Virus record (IMG/VR): IMGVR_UViG_3300037337_000038
Coordinates: 1 to 27,669 of that record
Strand: one strand, 5' to 3'
Origin: a virus
Length of the DNA: 27,669 bases
Positions 5,301 to 13,730 of this stretch are shown here, piece after piece; position 1 is the first letter of the stretch, and every line of letters starts with the position of its first letter. A program made the position numbers and the translations under genes. The notes under the pieces are model-generated. The model ran no database searches. It was not told where the DNA came from and saw nothing but the letters and a program-made list of their open reading frames with translations.

Positions 5301-7892
5301 TTAAACGGGTACCAGCGCGTCAACGCGCAGCTGGCTGATGCTGATGTTGTTTTGACTACTGCCGCTGACAAGGTCAAGCCGAAAGCGCAGTGCCCGGCAG
5401 CTAAAGTCACCGACAAAAAACGGTGTGTACGGCCCCCACACTGGCGTGCCCGCTGGGTCGTCATCCGTGGTGCTGGCCAGCAGGGTGGCGTCGCAATCAT
5501 TGACGACGTCGCCGTCCATCGGGCCCCAGTAGTCGCATAGCGACAGGCGCGAGTCAATCAGATCAACGGCCACGAAGCTGCTGGCGCGCAGGGTGCTTAA
5601 GATGCGCCGGGTGGCAACGCTGCCAAGGTCCATCACGGCGTTAAAGGCGTAGCTGCCGGTGGCCAAAATGCCGCCGAGACCGTCAATGTCGCCCAGGCTG
5701 TCGATGGCGTCGGCTGAATCAATCGGCGTGGTGCCGTCTAGTTGTATGCCGCCAGACACCAGCGTGACGTTGGTTTTGACGCCGGTAAAGTCGGGGTGCT
5801 GAATGCTGGTGGCCACTGTGCTAAAGCCAGTGATCAAGCCCTGCGTAGCCACAAAGCTAGCAATGCCAGCGCTGTAGTTGCCGGTGCTGTCGACCGCCTT
5901 GGCCATGTAAGTGCCCTCAAGCAGCGGCACCAGGGCGTTGTTGGCATCGCCGTTGAAGTCGTCCAGCACCACGCCGTCAGTCCAGACAGCGGCGGTTTTT
6001 AGCTGTGTGTGTCGGATCTGAATGCGCCCGCCAATGCGGACATCAAGGTCAGGATGCAGCGTCCAGCTGGCCAAAGCAAAACCGGCTGACTTGTGGACGC
6101 TGAAATTGATGATATTTGCCGGGGGTGCAGTCAGGCCCGCCAACTCTTGCGTGGTGGTGGCGGTGTACGCGCCACGCACGCCGATGCTGTTTTCAGCGCG
6201 CAGGCGAAATTCATAAATGCCGGGCGCAAGGTCGTCAATGTCAATGCTGGTGCCTGCAGTGCGTGGCAGCAGCTCCCAGGCGGCATCCGTGGCCAGTTTG
6301 TATTCGGGCAAATAGGCCAGCACAAACACATCAGGAGCGGCGGCCCAGCTGACCACGGCGCGGGCCTTGACGCCTGCGCTGCCGGTGGTCCTGTACAGCG
6401 CCTCAACGACGGCCGGAACGCCTGGCATGCCGACGTCAAAGGGGTTGGGCAGGTTGGTGTCGGGTGCCGGGTCAACCACCGTTTGGTTGCCGCTGTTCCA
6501 GGCGTAGCTGGCAGCGGTTTCTTCTTGCAGCACTACGTCGATGCCGCCTTCGGCTGAAAACTTCCACTCCAGCAATTTAAATTCTTTGGCTGCCCAACCC
6601 AACTGCGGGAAAGTCAGCATGACGGTGTCAAGCGTGGCCAGGCGCATGGCGCTTAGCTTCAGGGTGGTCTCGACCGTGATGCCCTGGCGGCTGCGCTCAA
6701 GCGTCAGCTTGGCAATGCGCTGGGCGGTGGCGCTGCTGGTGGTGTAGGGCAGCGCCATGTCGCGCCAGATCACGCCCGAGTCTTGCGCGGCATAGGTGCT
6801 GTTGGACTGGCCGGGGTAGTCGGTCGGTTTCCAAAACTGCGCCGGGTCGACAAAGGTGCCGCGCACGGCATTGAACAAGTCGCGCCGGGTAATGCGTGGC
6901 CGCACCCGCACCGGGCCTGCCAGGTCGCTGGCAGTTAACGTGACTGCTGGGGCGCTGTAGGCGCCGGCGTGCAGGCGGTAAGTGCCTGCGCTCCACACCA
7001 CATGCCCGTGCATGGCGCTGAGCATGCCCTCCATGATGCCACGTGGCGCGTCGCCCAGGTCCAACACGCCGTTGCAGGTGTAGCGCGGCTCAGTGCCCTC
7101 AAGGGTGTTGACCAGCTCGTCGCAGACATTGGCTGCGGCAATCAGCAGCGGCGTGTCGACTTCGCTAGCGTCGGCCTGCAGGCCTGCAGCGGCGGTGATG
7201 TAGTCGCGCACGGCCAGCGCCGGGTTTTGGCTCCATGCAGTCAGCCCGGTGCGGGGGTCAAACAACTTTTTGCCACGGACGATGGCTTTGACGTTGGGGA
7301 TGCCGGTGGGGAATACGTCTTGGCTCCACTGCATGCGCAGCACTAAGTAAGCCACGCCTGACAGGCGGTGTGCGGCTGTCCAGCCGACGTTGGCCGCCAC
7401 CAGGTCAGCATCTGCCGCGTCGCCCGGGTTGCCTCGGTGCACGCTGACGCGCACCGCGCCGGCATACGGGCCGCTGGCCACGTCGCCCAGGTTGGGCAGG
7501 GCCAGGTCGTTGAGGTAAACGGTTTCAACTGCGTCAATTTCATGGCCCGCTAGCGGGATAACTAAAAACAGCGTGCCGTTGCTCTCGCCGCTGATGCTGG
7601 CAAACACCAGCGGGCCGCTGACCATGGCGCGGCCATAGACGATGGTGCGGTTGGCGGCGGCGCTGCGCACCACTTGGTCTCGCCCCTCGGCCCTGGCTGT
7701 GAAGCCGGCTGAGCTGTTGCTATTGGAGCCGCGCCCGCCAATGGCACCACCCAGCACGCCACCAACAACACTTGCTACGCCTGCCGTGATGACCGCTGCT
7801 GTAAAGGCCGACACAGCAAACGCACTTACAGCATACGCAGCTGCGGCTGATCCTGCGTAGCTGGCGGCTGCGGCAATGACAACAACAGCCAT
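5301..7892 (-). CDS. J-like tail-tip / host-specificity protein
   Basis: An 863-residue tail-tip protein in the position of lambda J, last of the morphogenesis genes before the fibre. The N-terminus is a long Ala/Val-rich hydrophobic region followed by Gly-rich residues (GGVLGGAIGGRG), often seen in this family. The middle (about 70-450) looks like the phage tail tip hub region (DUF/putative phage tail family, with VYLNDL and RDYITAAAGL), and about 490-590 and 600-680 resemble fibronectin type III domains (APDVFVLAYLPEYK..., IYEFRLRAENSIGVRG). The C-terminus (about 790-863) looks like a beta-sandwich. It should close the tail tube and carry the fibre. ATG directly abuts the previous gene's stop. 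Confidence 0.85.
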   Translation of the reverse strand: MAVVVIAAAASYAGSAAAAYAVSAFAVSAFTAAVITAGVASVVGGVLGGAIGGRGSNSNSSAGFTARAEGRDQVVRSAAANRTIVYGRAMVSGPLVFASISGESNGTLFLVIPLAGHEIDAVETVYLNDLALPNLGDVASGPYAGAVRVSVHRGNPGDAADADLVAANVGWTAAHRLSGVAYLVLRMQWSQDVFPTGIPNVKAIVRGKKLFDPRTGLTAWSQNPALAVRDYITAAAGLQADASEVDTPLLIAAANVCDELVNTLEGTEPRYTCNGVLDLGDAPRGIMEGMLSAMHGHVVWSAGTYRLHAGAYSAPAVTLTASDLAGPVRVRPRITRRDLFNAVRGTFVDPAQFWKPTDYPGQSNSTYAAQDSGVIWRDMALPYTTSSATAQRIAKLTLERSRQGITVETTLKLSAMRLATLDTVMLTFPQLGWAAKEFKLLEWKFSAEGGIDVVLQEETAASYAWNSGNQTVVDPAPDTNLPNPFDVGMPGVPAVVEALYRTTGSAGVKARAVVSWAAAPDVFVLAYLPEYKLATDAAWELLPRTAGTSIDIDDLAPGIYEFRLRAENSIGVRGAYTATTTQELAGLTAPPANIINFSVHKSAGFALASWTLHPDLDVRIGGRIQIRHTQLKTAAVWTDGVVLDDFNGDANNALVPLLEGTYMAKAVDSTGNYSAGIASFVATQGLITGFSTVATSIQHPDFTGVKTNVTLVSGGIQLDGTTPIDSADAIDSLGDIDGLGGILATGSYAFNAVMDLGSVATRRILSTLRASSFVAVDLIDSRLSLCDYWGPMDGDVVNDCDATLLASTTDDDPAGTPVWGPYTPFFVGDFSCRALRFRLDLVSGSSQNNISISQLRVDALVPV

Positions 7893-8342
7893 TTAGCCGA
7901 TCCTCCACGCGTGAGTAAAGCCTGCGTGTTCCAGCGGCACATGCGCTAGGCCTTGCGGCTGCAGCGCCGCGCCACTAGCGCCTAAGCACACGCCTAGGTG
8001 CTCTCCATCGGCGTCGGTGTAAATCAAAACGTCGCCGCGCCGGGCCAGCAGCGGCAATACGCTGGAGGCGCCAAGCGTGACGTCAACTGCATCGGCCAGC
8101 GTGGGTGCCATGGCGGCAATGGTGCGCAGCTTTTGCAATGTCGTGGTGTAGCCTGCAAAACGTGGCCACAAGTCCACACCCGTAACCGCAGCCACGCAGG
8201 AGCAGCTAAAAGTTAAACAGTCATGCTGGCCCAGCCGGTAGGGTTGGTGCTGGGCGCTGGCCACCACGGCGGCCAGGCGTTCGGGCCAGTCGTGCAGCCT
8301 TGTCATGAGCGGTGCGGGCGTTTGCGTGATGGGCGTTTGCAT
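7893..8342 (-). CDS. NlpC/P60-like tail-tip peptidase (gpK-like, DUF6950-like)
   Basis: A 149-residue protein with a QHDCLTFSCS motif (Cys about residue 42, in the place of the NlpC/P60 DC nucleophile) and a later GEHLGVCLG that could supply the histidine. It precedes the J-like gene, where lambda-like phages encode gpK, a tail-tip murein peptidase domain. It may help assemble the tail tip or open murein at DNA entry. Start: ATG at 8342 forms TGATG with the upstream stop; the TTG one codon earlier is unlikely. Family assignment is by motif and position, not by search. Confidence 0.72.
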   Translation of the reverse strand: MQTPITQTPAPLMTRLHDWPERLAAVVASAQHQPYRLGQHDCLTFSCSCVAAVTGVDLWPRFAGYTTTLQKLRTIAAMAPTLADAVDVTLGASSVLPLLARRGDVLIYTDADGEHLGVCLGASGAALQPQGLAHVPLEHAGFTHAWRIG

Positions 8343-8896
8343 CAATAACCCCAGCGCAAGTTTTTTTCAGCCATCTGCGGCACAAAGTCAAAGCCTTTGT
8401 CGGTGGGGTCGGTTTGTGCCTGGTCGGCGCTGTTGTAGCGGCGCACCCGAGGCCGGTCCCAGTCCGCCAGGCGGCTTTCGGCGCTGACGGTGATGGTGCC
8501 GGTTGCGCCCAGCTCGATGTCCATCGTGTCCATGCGGCCGCTAAACAGCAGCACCGGGTCGGGCACCACGGCGTGGCCGTCTGTCAGCGGTGCAAACCAT
8601 ACCTTGACGCTGCGGCCCTGGTACTGCTGGCCCAAGGCAATGCTGATGTTGGCCGCGTCCACACCGGTCAAGGTAAAGCGCAAGCTGCGCGCCTCCAAGG
8701 TCATGCCCTCGCCAACCGGCTCAATGCCGCCAACGCGGCCAATGCCGATCCAGTCAAAGCCGTTCCAGGGCAGCGTCACGGCGCTGTTGTTGCAGCGTAA
8801 AAAGCCGCTGGCAAAGTCCATCTCGACAAACGCCACGCCCAGCACGCGGCCATCAGCAACGGCGTTTTGGGCGGCAGTGGTGAGGGTGCGCGGCAT
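8342..8896 (-). CDS. Minor tail protein, DUF2163-like, in the gpL position
   Basis: A 184-residue protein rich in beta-strand patterns. Segments such as VAFVEMDFASGFLRCNNSA, LRFTLTGVD and VKVWFAPL...LLFSGRMDTMDIE are typical of tail-tip proteins annotated as DUF2163 or baseplate-hub-like (the repeated phrase 'sGrid' type strand). It lies between a Dit-like gene and the NlpC/P60-like gene, the place of lambda gpL. It should be part of the tail-tip ring that seats the J-like hub. Its ATG overlaps the previous stop by one base and its stop overlaps the next ATG as TGATG, so it is translationally coupled on both sides. Confidence 0.7.
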   Translation of the reverse strand: MPRTLTTAAQNAVADGRVLGVAFVEMDFASGFLRCNNSAVTLPWNGFDWIGIGRVGGIEPVGEGMTLEARSLRFTLTGVDAANISIALGQQYQGRSVKVWFAPLTDGHAVVPDPVLLFSGRMDTMDIELGATGTITVSAESRLADWDRPRVRRYNSADQAQTDPTDKGFDFVPQMAEKNLRWGY

Positions 8897-9501
8897 TAAA
8901 AGGCCTCCGTAGCGGCGAGGCTGAAGCTGTCAAGGCTGGGCGCGCGAGTCGTCCAGCGGCTGGCGTCTTCGTCGAGCATAAAAGTGGCCAGGGGCCGCGT
9001 GGTGCTAATGACGGCGTTGTCGCCCGGGCTGGCCCGCATCGGTGGCTCAAAGCTCAGCGTGGCCTCGCCTGCGCCGTTGCTGGCCGCGTCTGCCGCCAAC
9101 AACTTGAGCTCGCCATTGACGCCGATGTAGTCACCGGCCAGCAAAATGCCTGCCGTGCTGGGTGTCCAGCCGTCAGTGACTATGGTGGTGCCGGCTTGCG
9201 CTGCGCCGTTGACCCGTGGCGTGCCTGTGGCCACGCCGCGCACAGCCTTGACGCCAAGCGGCCAGACGGTAAAGCGGTTGCTGCGGCCACGCAGTTGGGC
9301 CAAAAACGTGCGCATGGCGGCGGCGTCAGCCTCGCTCAGGCTGTCAAAGCTGCAACTAAAACGCCAGCGTGCGCCGGGCATTTCCAGCGTTTGCACAGAC
9401 TGATTCAAAGGGCTGGCAAAGGTTTGGGTATTGCTGATCAGCGCCCACTCTAGCGAGCTGGGCGCGGCGCGGCTCAACGTCGGCCAAGCAAAGGTGGTCA
9501 T
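8896..9501 (-). CDS. Minor tail protein, distal-tail-like
   Basis: A 201-residue protein directly after the tape measure gene, where tailed phages encode the first tail-tip ring protein (lambda gpM, siphophage Dit). The N-terminal half (FASPLNQSVQTLEMPGARW, then LSEADAAAMRTFLAQLRGRSNRF) is a recognisable pattern of phage proteins in this position; the C-terminal half (AGDYIGVNGELKLL) looks like a beta domain. No enzymatic motif is seen. ATGA overlap with the tape measure stop indicates coupled translation. A tail-tip structural role is likely from position and fold impression; the exact family is not certain. Confidence 0.7.
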   Translation of the reverse strand: MTTFAWPTLSRAAPSSLEWALISNTQTFASPLNQSVQTLEMPGARWRFSCSFDSLSEADAAAMRTFLAQLRGRSNRFTVWPLGVKAVRGVATGTPRVNGAAQAGTTIVTDGWTPSTAGILLAGDYIGVNGELKLLAADAASNGAGEATLSFEPPMRASPGDNAVISTTRPLATFMLDEDASRWTTRAPSLDSFSLAATEAF

Positions 9502-11585
9502 GCAAAGACCCCGCCGGCGCGGCTGCTGCGCAATATTTCGGCCTTGGCCAGGTCAGCGGCGGTGCGCATGGCGGCCATGATGCTGGCCTGGTCGCTGCGG
9601 CTGTCAATGTTGATGTTTTGGATGATGGTGACGCCGCTGCCCGCCGACTGACCGCGTGCCAGGTCAATGACCCTTTCTTGCGGGTGCAAGATAGCCGGGA
9701 AACCGCCCTGACCGTCAACCCCGCCGATGCGCGGGCCATTGCCCGTGCTACCGCCACCGGCAAAACTGAAGTCTTTAAACAAGTTGCTGAAAAAGTTGCC
9801 AACGCCAGACTTGCTCGCGTCGCCGATGGCGTTGGCAAAAGGTTCGGTGACTTGCTTGCGCACAATGATGCGGGCAATGTCTTTGCCAATACCGTCTAGC
9901 ACGTCGCGCAAGCCTTTGCCGTTGACAATTGCGTCTTCAAACGCACTGCTGAAGGTCAGGCCAAGTTCTTCTGCAAAGTCTTTGGCTTTTTCGGTTTTTT
10001 CGGCCACCAAGTCAAGGCGGGAGGTGACGGCTTGTAGGTACTGCTCTTGGTTGATACCGGCCGCGCCTGCAGTGTCAATAAAGCGCTGATACTCGTCAGT
10101 CAACAGTGCAACGTCGGCGCGTTGCTTTTCAAGGATCGCGCTGGGTGTGGCGTCTAGCAGCGTCTTGAGGCGGGCCTGGTAGGCCTCATTGGCTTTGTTG
10201 ACAGCATCGCCTTCTTGCATCGCCAGGTCGCGGCCCATTTTGACGCGCTCTTCACTGGCCGACGCGGTTTGTTTGATCAGGTCCAGCTCAGTGGCCAGCG
10301 CTTGCAGCTTGGCCTGCTGCACCGGGCTGACGGTGAGCCGGCCCTGTTGAATATCAGCCAGCAGCTGCTCAGTGGCGCTCAAATCTTGGGTTTTTTCAAT
10401 CTGCTTTTGCAGGTTGTCCATGAAGCGCTTGAAGTCGGCGTCGGGGTCTTTGCCGGCTGCGGCTGCGGCTGGAATGCCGGGCGCGCTTGGTTTCATCGCG
10501 GCTACTTGTGCGGCAACGCTGCCTGGGTCACCCAGCAGGCGTGAGTCTTTAAATTTGCGCGCCGACATTGTGCCGATGCCCAAAATGCGAGCCTGAAATT
10601 TTTCCAGCTCAATGCGGGCTAATTTAGAATCCTCTTGCACAGCTGAGCTGATGGCGTTGAATTTTTTGAAATCAAGCCTGGCGAGCGCTGCGTAACCTTC
10701 CGCAACACCGACGATTGCTTTGCCAACCTCCTGAAAAACAAAAATAAATTCTGAAACCACTACAGTGACGGTCTGAAAGACAAGAACCAACCCATTAATG
10801 GCCGCTTTGATCAAGAACGTGGTGGCCTCTATCAGCACTTGACTTTTGGAAAGCTCAACAAACTCGTCTGAAAGGTCATTAAGCGTGGGAAGCAACTCAG
10901 ACGCAGCAGTATTGGCCAGCCCCTTTATAGACGCTGTAATGCGGGTCAGGTTGTCGTTAAACTGCTCGGCCGCTTTGGCGGTTGTTGTGTCCAGAACAAG
11001 GCCGAGCTGGCGCGCCTCATCTGTCATCGCCTGCAGGCCGTCAGCGCCGCTGTTCAGAAGTGGTATAAGTTGCGCGCCAGACCGGCCAAAAATGTTGACA
11101 GCCAACGCGGTTTTTTCTGCACCATCTTTAAAGCCGGCAAATTTGTTGGCAATTTCAGTTAAAACCGCATCAGAGGCTTTCAGGGAGCCGTCAGAATTTT
11201 TGACGCTAATGCCCAGCGCGTTAAAGCCCTCAACGGCAATGCCAGTGCCGGCGGCTGCGTCTGACATGTTTTTGGTCATTTTGACCAGCGCTGAACCCAG
11301 CTCTTCGTTGCTGACGCCGGACAGATCGGCGGCAAAGGAAAGGGCCGACAGACTTTCAACCGTTGTGCCGGTTTGCTGTGCCAGCTTGGACATCTCGTCC
11401 ATCGCGTCAATTGAGGCTTTGACCAAATACACACTGGCTGCGGCCGCAGCCACAAATGCAACACCAATGGCCGCGCCCATTTTTTTGGCTTCTTTTTGCA
11501 GCGATTTGAAATTTCGCTCTGCCTCGTTAAAACCTCTGTCGGTGTCGTTTTGCGCGCTGATTTTGATTTTTACGTCGTTTGCCAT
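9498..11585 (-). CDS. Tail tape measure protein (gpH-like)
   Basis: A 695-residue, largely helical protein that sets tail length and is ejected with the DNA. The N-terminus (NDVKIKISAQNDTDRGFNEAERNFKSLQ) is typical of tape measures, followed by a hydrophobic Ala-rich stretch (about 37-55), a conserved TTVESLSALSFAADLSGVSNEE region and a second hydrophobic segment (about 264-300). A coiled-coil/Ala-Gln-rich middle leads to a Gly-rich C-terminus (FAGGGSTGNGPRIGGVDGQGG). It follows the G/T chaperone genes, as in lambda. At roughly 0.15 nm per residue the tail would be near 100 nm; this is an estimate from family behaviour, not a measurement. Confidence 0.9.
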   Translation of the reverse strand: MANDVKIKISAQNDTDRGFNEAERNFKSLQKEAKKMGAAIGVAFVAAAAASVYLVKASIDAMDEMSKLAQQTGTTVESLSALSFAADLSGVSNEELGSALVKMTKNMSDAAAGTGIAVEGFNALGISVKNSDGSLKASDAVLTEIANKFAGFKDGAEKTALAVNIFGRSGAQLIPLLNSGADGLQAMTDEARQLGLVLDTTTAKAAEQFNDNLTRITASIKGLANTAASELLPTLNDLSDEFVELSKSQVLIEATTFLIKAAINGLVLVFQTVTVVVSEFIFVFQEVGKAIVGVAEGYAALARLDFKKFNAISSAVQEDSKLARIELEKFQARILGIGTMSARKFKDSRLLGDPGSVAAQVAAMKPSAPGIPAAAAAGKDPDADFKRFMDNLQKQIEKTQDLSATEQLLADIQQGRLTVSPVQQAKLQALATELDLIKQTASASEERVKMGRDLAMQEGDAVNKANEAYQARLKTLLDATPSAILEKQRADVALLTDEYQRFIDTAGAAGINQEQYLQAVTSRLDLVAEKTEKAKDFAEELGLTFSSAFEDAIVNGKGLRDVLDGIGKDIARIIVRKQVTEPFANAIGDASKSGVGNFFSNLFKDFSFAGGGSTGNGPRIGGVDGQGGFPAILHPQERVIDLARGQSAGSGVTIIQNINIDSRSDQASIMAAMRTAADLAKAEILRSSRAGGVFA

Positions 11586-11587
11586 GT

Positions 11588-11938
11588 TTATTGCACCATT
11601 CCGGCCCGCTTGGCGCTGGCCATGATTTCTTCAATCGTTAAATCTTGCGGCTCGGGTGGGGTGTCGGCGCTGTCGGCCAGGTCTTGCCACAAAGCCGGCG
11701 CAAAGTCGTGTGGGGCCCACAGTCGGCCGCGCTCAGGGGCCTGCAGCGGCCCATTTGCCAACGCTGCCAGTACTGCACCCAAGCCAGCCCATTGCGCCGC
11801 TGGTATGGGCTCTTGGTTGTGCAGCGCGTAGTGCTGGCCAAACTCTTGCGCAGTCATGATTTGTCCCAAGTGCTGCACGCTGACTCCCATTTTTTGTGCC
11901 AGCCTGAGTGCAAACCGAAGCTCAGGCTGGCGGGCTAG
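11588..11938 (-). CDS. T part of the G-T tail chaperone, expressed by -1 frameshift
   Basis: This is the downstream half of a gpG/gpGT-type tail assembly chaperone. It is open from the slippery site at 11938-11944 to the stop at 11588, giving 116 residues after the shift, so the G-T fusion would be 237 residues. An ATG at 11890 would give a 100-residue free protein (MGVSVQHLGQ...), but it has no good ribosome-binding site and 16 in-frame codons precede it. The T domain of lambda contacts the tape measure and recruits tail tube subunits; the same is inferred here, since the tape measure gene is next. The sequence (FGQHYALHNQEPIP, then a Trp/Pro-rich part) resembles DUF4035-like T proteins. Confidence 0.85.
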   Translation of the reverse strand, partial: LARQPELRFALRLAQKMGVSVQHLGQIMTAQEFGQHYALHNQEPIPAAQWAGLGAVLAALANGPLQAPERGRLWAPHDFAPALWQDLADSADTPPEPQDLTIEEIMASAKRAGMVQ

Positions 11939-11944
11939 TTTTTT
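11898..11944 (-). promoter_or_regulatory. -1 programmed ribosomal frameshift signal (G/GT)
   Basis: In coding sense the G frame ends GCA AAA AAC TAG, giving the canonical heptamer A-AAA-AAC (11938-11944) immediately before the G stop. Six bases later comes a perfect 11-pair stem, GCCAGCCTGAG with CTCAGGCTGGC (11898-11908 and 11921-11931), around a 12-base loop. Slippage by -1 enters the T frame without interruption. Confidence 0.92.
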
Positions 11945-12300
11945 GCTGTGTCGGCCTGGCTAAAACCACTGATACGCCAAGCGACGTTAAAAAGTGCAAT
12001 CGCCTGATTGGCGTGTTTGGCGCCAAACACCTGCCATTGCTGCTGTGTAAACACCGGCTGGTCGTCAGCGTCAAGCACCGTCATGGCCAGCAAGACCGGC
12101 AGGACGGCGTGAACACCCGAGCGGTCAGATTCGCCATCAACAGATTTTTTAGGGGCGGCGGCAACAACGCTGGCTTGCAGGTCCAGGTACTCTGTCAGCA
12201 GCAGGCCGCGCACCACCACCTCGCCGCCCAGGGCTTCGACCTCAACCGTTTCTTTGGGCAGTACAGGGGTGGGTACGTCTTGGCGTTTGATAACAGCCAT
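11935..12300 (-). CDS. Tail assembly chaperone gpG-like
   Basis: A 121-residue protein between the tail tube and tape measure genes, the place of lambda gpG. It is an acidic-to-neutral helical protein with a beta-like start (PTPVLPKETVEVEALGGEVVVRGL). Together with the -1 frameshifted G-T form it would coat and hold the tape measure during tail assembly, the two forms being made in a fixed ratio. Its stop codon TAG follows the slippery heptamer directly, so most ribosomes end here. The start is ATG, six bases after the tail tube stop region, in the same operon. Confidence 0.88.
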   Translation of the reverse strand: MAVIKRQDVPTPVLPKETVEVEALGGEVVVRGLLLTEYLDLQASVVAAAPKKSVDGESDRSGVHAVLPVLLAMTVLDADDQPVFTQQQWQVFGAKHANQAIALFNVAWRISGFSQADTAKN

Positions 12301-12305
12301 GGCGT

Positions 12306-12950
12306 TTAGCTCGCGTAGGCGGTGATGGGACCCGTGAGGTTAAAACTGGTGGGTGTCGTCACCGCGCCGCCGGTTGAGCCACCAGGGGCCAGTAGCGCAC
12401 TGGGGTAGCAGTCAAAATAAACCTTGGCCCCGCTGGAAAACGTCAGACGGATAGACCGCGTGGCCTTGGCGCGTGAAGCCTTGGCCAGCTCAATGAGCGC
12501 CGCGTCCGAGGTGTCCCACAAGTTGCCAAAGCTGTAAGACAGCGCGCTGAAGGTGCCGGGGATTTGCTTTTCCGTGTCGTCGTGAATGGTGGTGACAGTG
12601 ATGGCTGCTGCTTCGCCGCCAGAGCTGTTGACGTCTTGAATGGTGGCCGCAGCTGCGCCAAAAGTGACCAGCTGCGCGTTGCCACTGGCAAAGGTGCCGT
12701 ACAAGGTGCTGTCCTCGCCTTTGAGCTCGTAAGTGCTGGTGGTGATGTTGGCCACTTCCACCACTTTGTTGTCAAGCTCGGACATGCCGGTCATGCCGGA
12801 CAGCTTGACCACTTGGCCATTGGTAAAGCCGTGGGCTGCCCGGGTGACCACTGCCGGGTTGGCCTTGGTGATGGACGTGATCGGTACGGCTGCAGCAAGA
12901 ACGGTTTGCACCGACACGCCGACTTTGGACCAGACATTGATAACAGGCAT
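12306..12950 (-). CDS. Major tail tube protein (gpV-like)
   Basis: A 214-residue protein with the features of siphophage tail tube subunits: an N-terminal VWSKVGVSVQTVL region, a central part that looks like an inserted beta domain (about residues 27-95, with AAHGFTNGQVVKLSGM), and a core strand-rich part with FSALSYSFGNLWDTSDAALIELAKASRAK. A final VTTPTSFNLTGPI segment is typical of tube proteins. The AAHGF-containing insert resembles small Ig-like or ubiquitin-like inserts seen in several phage virion proteins. AAGGAAATC before the ATG is a good ribosome-binding site, fitting a highly made structural protein. It sits between the U-like and G-like genes, as in lambda. Confidence 0.85.
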   Translation of the reverse strand: MPVINVWSKVGVSVQTVLAAAVPITSITKANPAVVTRAAHGFTNGQVVKLSGMTGMSELDNKVVEVANITTSTYELKGEDSTLYGTFASGNAQLVTFGAAAATIQDVNSSGGEAAAITVTTIHDDTEKQIPGTFSALSYSFGNLWDTSDAALIELAKASRAKATRSIRLTFSSGAKVYFDCYPSALLAPGGSTGGAVTTPTSFNLTGPITAYAS

Positions 12951-12979
12951 GATGATTTCCTTTTGCGATTATTTTGCGA

Positions 12980-13414
12980 TTAAAGTGACACACCCGGCGC
13001 ATTGCCAGCGGTGTAATAAGTGCCGGTGTAAGTCAGCGTGGCAACGCCCGCGGGCTTGTCGAGCGTGTCGACCATCTCAATGCCAATGCTTTGCAGCTGC
13101 AACGCTTTGGCGCTGCCACCTAGCGTGGCATCGTTGAGCACGGGCTCAACCTCTTCAATGATTTGGTCGAGCACGTCGTCCAGGCTAGCGGTGGCCTTTG
13201 CCACGCAGCGCACCGTGAGGGTGAGCTGGCGTTCCAAAATCTGGCTGCCCAGGGTGGCGTTGGTAATGGCCTCGTCGTCGGTGTTGATCAGCAAGCAAGG
13301 CAAGTCGGCGTCGCGCAGGGTGTACAGGCGGCTTTGGTAAACGCGGCTGCCGGTGGTGGCCAGGCCAGTCAGGGCGGCGGCGGCGGCCTCTCGGATGCTG
13401 CGGCGGGCGTGCAT
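12980..13414 (-). CDS. Tail terminator, gpU-like
   Basis: A 144-residue protein in the position of lambda gpU, immediately upstream of the tail tube gene. The start (MHARRSIREAAAAALTGLATTGSRVYQSRLYTLRDADLPCLLI) is the usual pattern of tail-terminator or tail-completion proteins: a helix followed by strands around RVY and LPCLLI. The rest (RQLTLTVRCVAK, IIEEVEPVL, TLTYTGTYYT) also fits the mixed alpha/beta fold. It would cap the tail tube and join it to the head. Its ATG overlaps the stop of the FII-like gene by one base (TAATG). Confidence 0.8.
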   Translation of the reverse strand: MHARRSIREAAAAALTGLATTGSRVYQSRLYTLRDADLPCLLINTDDEAITNATLGSQILERQLTLTVRCVAKATASLDDVLDQIIEEVEPVLNDATLGGSAKALQLQSIGIEMVDTLDKPAGVATLTYTGTYYTAGNAPGVSL

Positions 13415-13686
13415 TACACGGCCTCCAGCTGCAGCGTGCTGACGCCGGTGCCGTCGTCTGTGTAGTCGCGCACCGTGAACGATTCAGCACCCACCACCAG
13501 CGCCAGGGCGCGAGGATCCGCCGGGACGCTGGCGGTGGGGAGCTGAAACTCGATGCCCGTGCCGCCCAGCGCGTCAAACGCATCGCGCGGGGTTTTGAGC
13601 AAAATGCCCAGCACCGGGGCCGCACCCAGCACCGCACTGACGGCAAAGTCAGTAAAAAACGGGGTGAGGTCTTCGGTGAAGGGCAT
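13414..13686 (-). CDS. Head-tail joining protein, gpFII-like
   Basis: A 90-residue protein between the capsid and the tail terminator genes, where lambda has FII. The features FFTDFAVSAVLG, a short region on LGILLKTPRDAFDALGG, and SFTVRDYTDDGTGVSTLQLE fit the small beta-rich head-tail attachment proteins (Phage_attach type). It would form the ring at the bottom of the connector that receives the tail. Start ATG at 13686; the capsid gene stops 44 bases upstream. It is shorter than lambda FII (117 residues), so the N-terminal extension is reduced. Confidence 0.78.
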   Translation of the reverse strand: MPFTEDLTPFFTDFAVSAVLGAAPVLGILLKTPRDAFDALGGTGIEFQLPTASVPADPRALALVVGAESFTVRDYTDDGTGVSTLQLEAV

Positions 13687-13730
13687 GGTTTGCTCTGGCT
13701 AGGCTGGTGCTGGTGCTGGCTGTTGGGCTG

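Noticed and set aside
10846-11625. 259-codon plus-strand frame opposite the tape measure gene
   Set aside because: Shadow frame; Ser/Ala/Pro-rich translation typical of antisense of high-GC genes.
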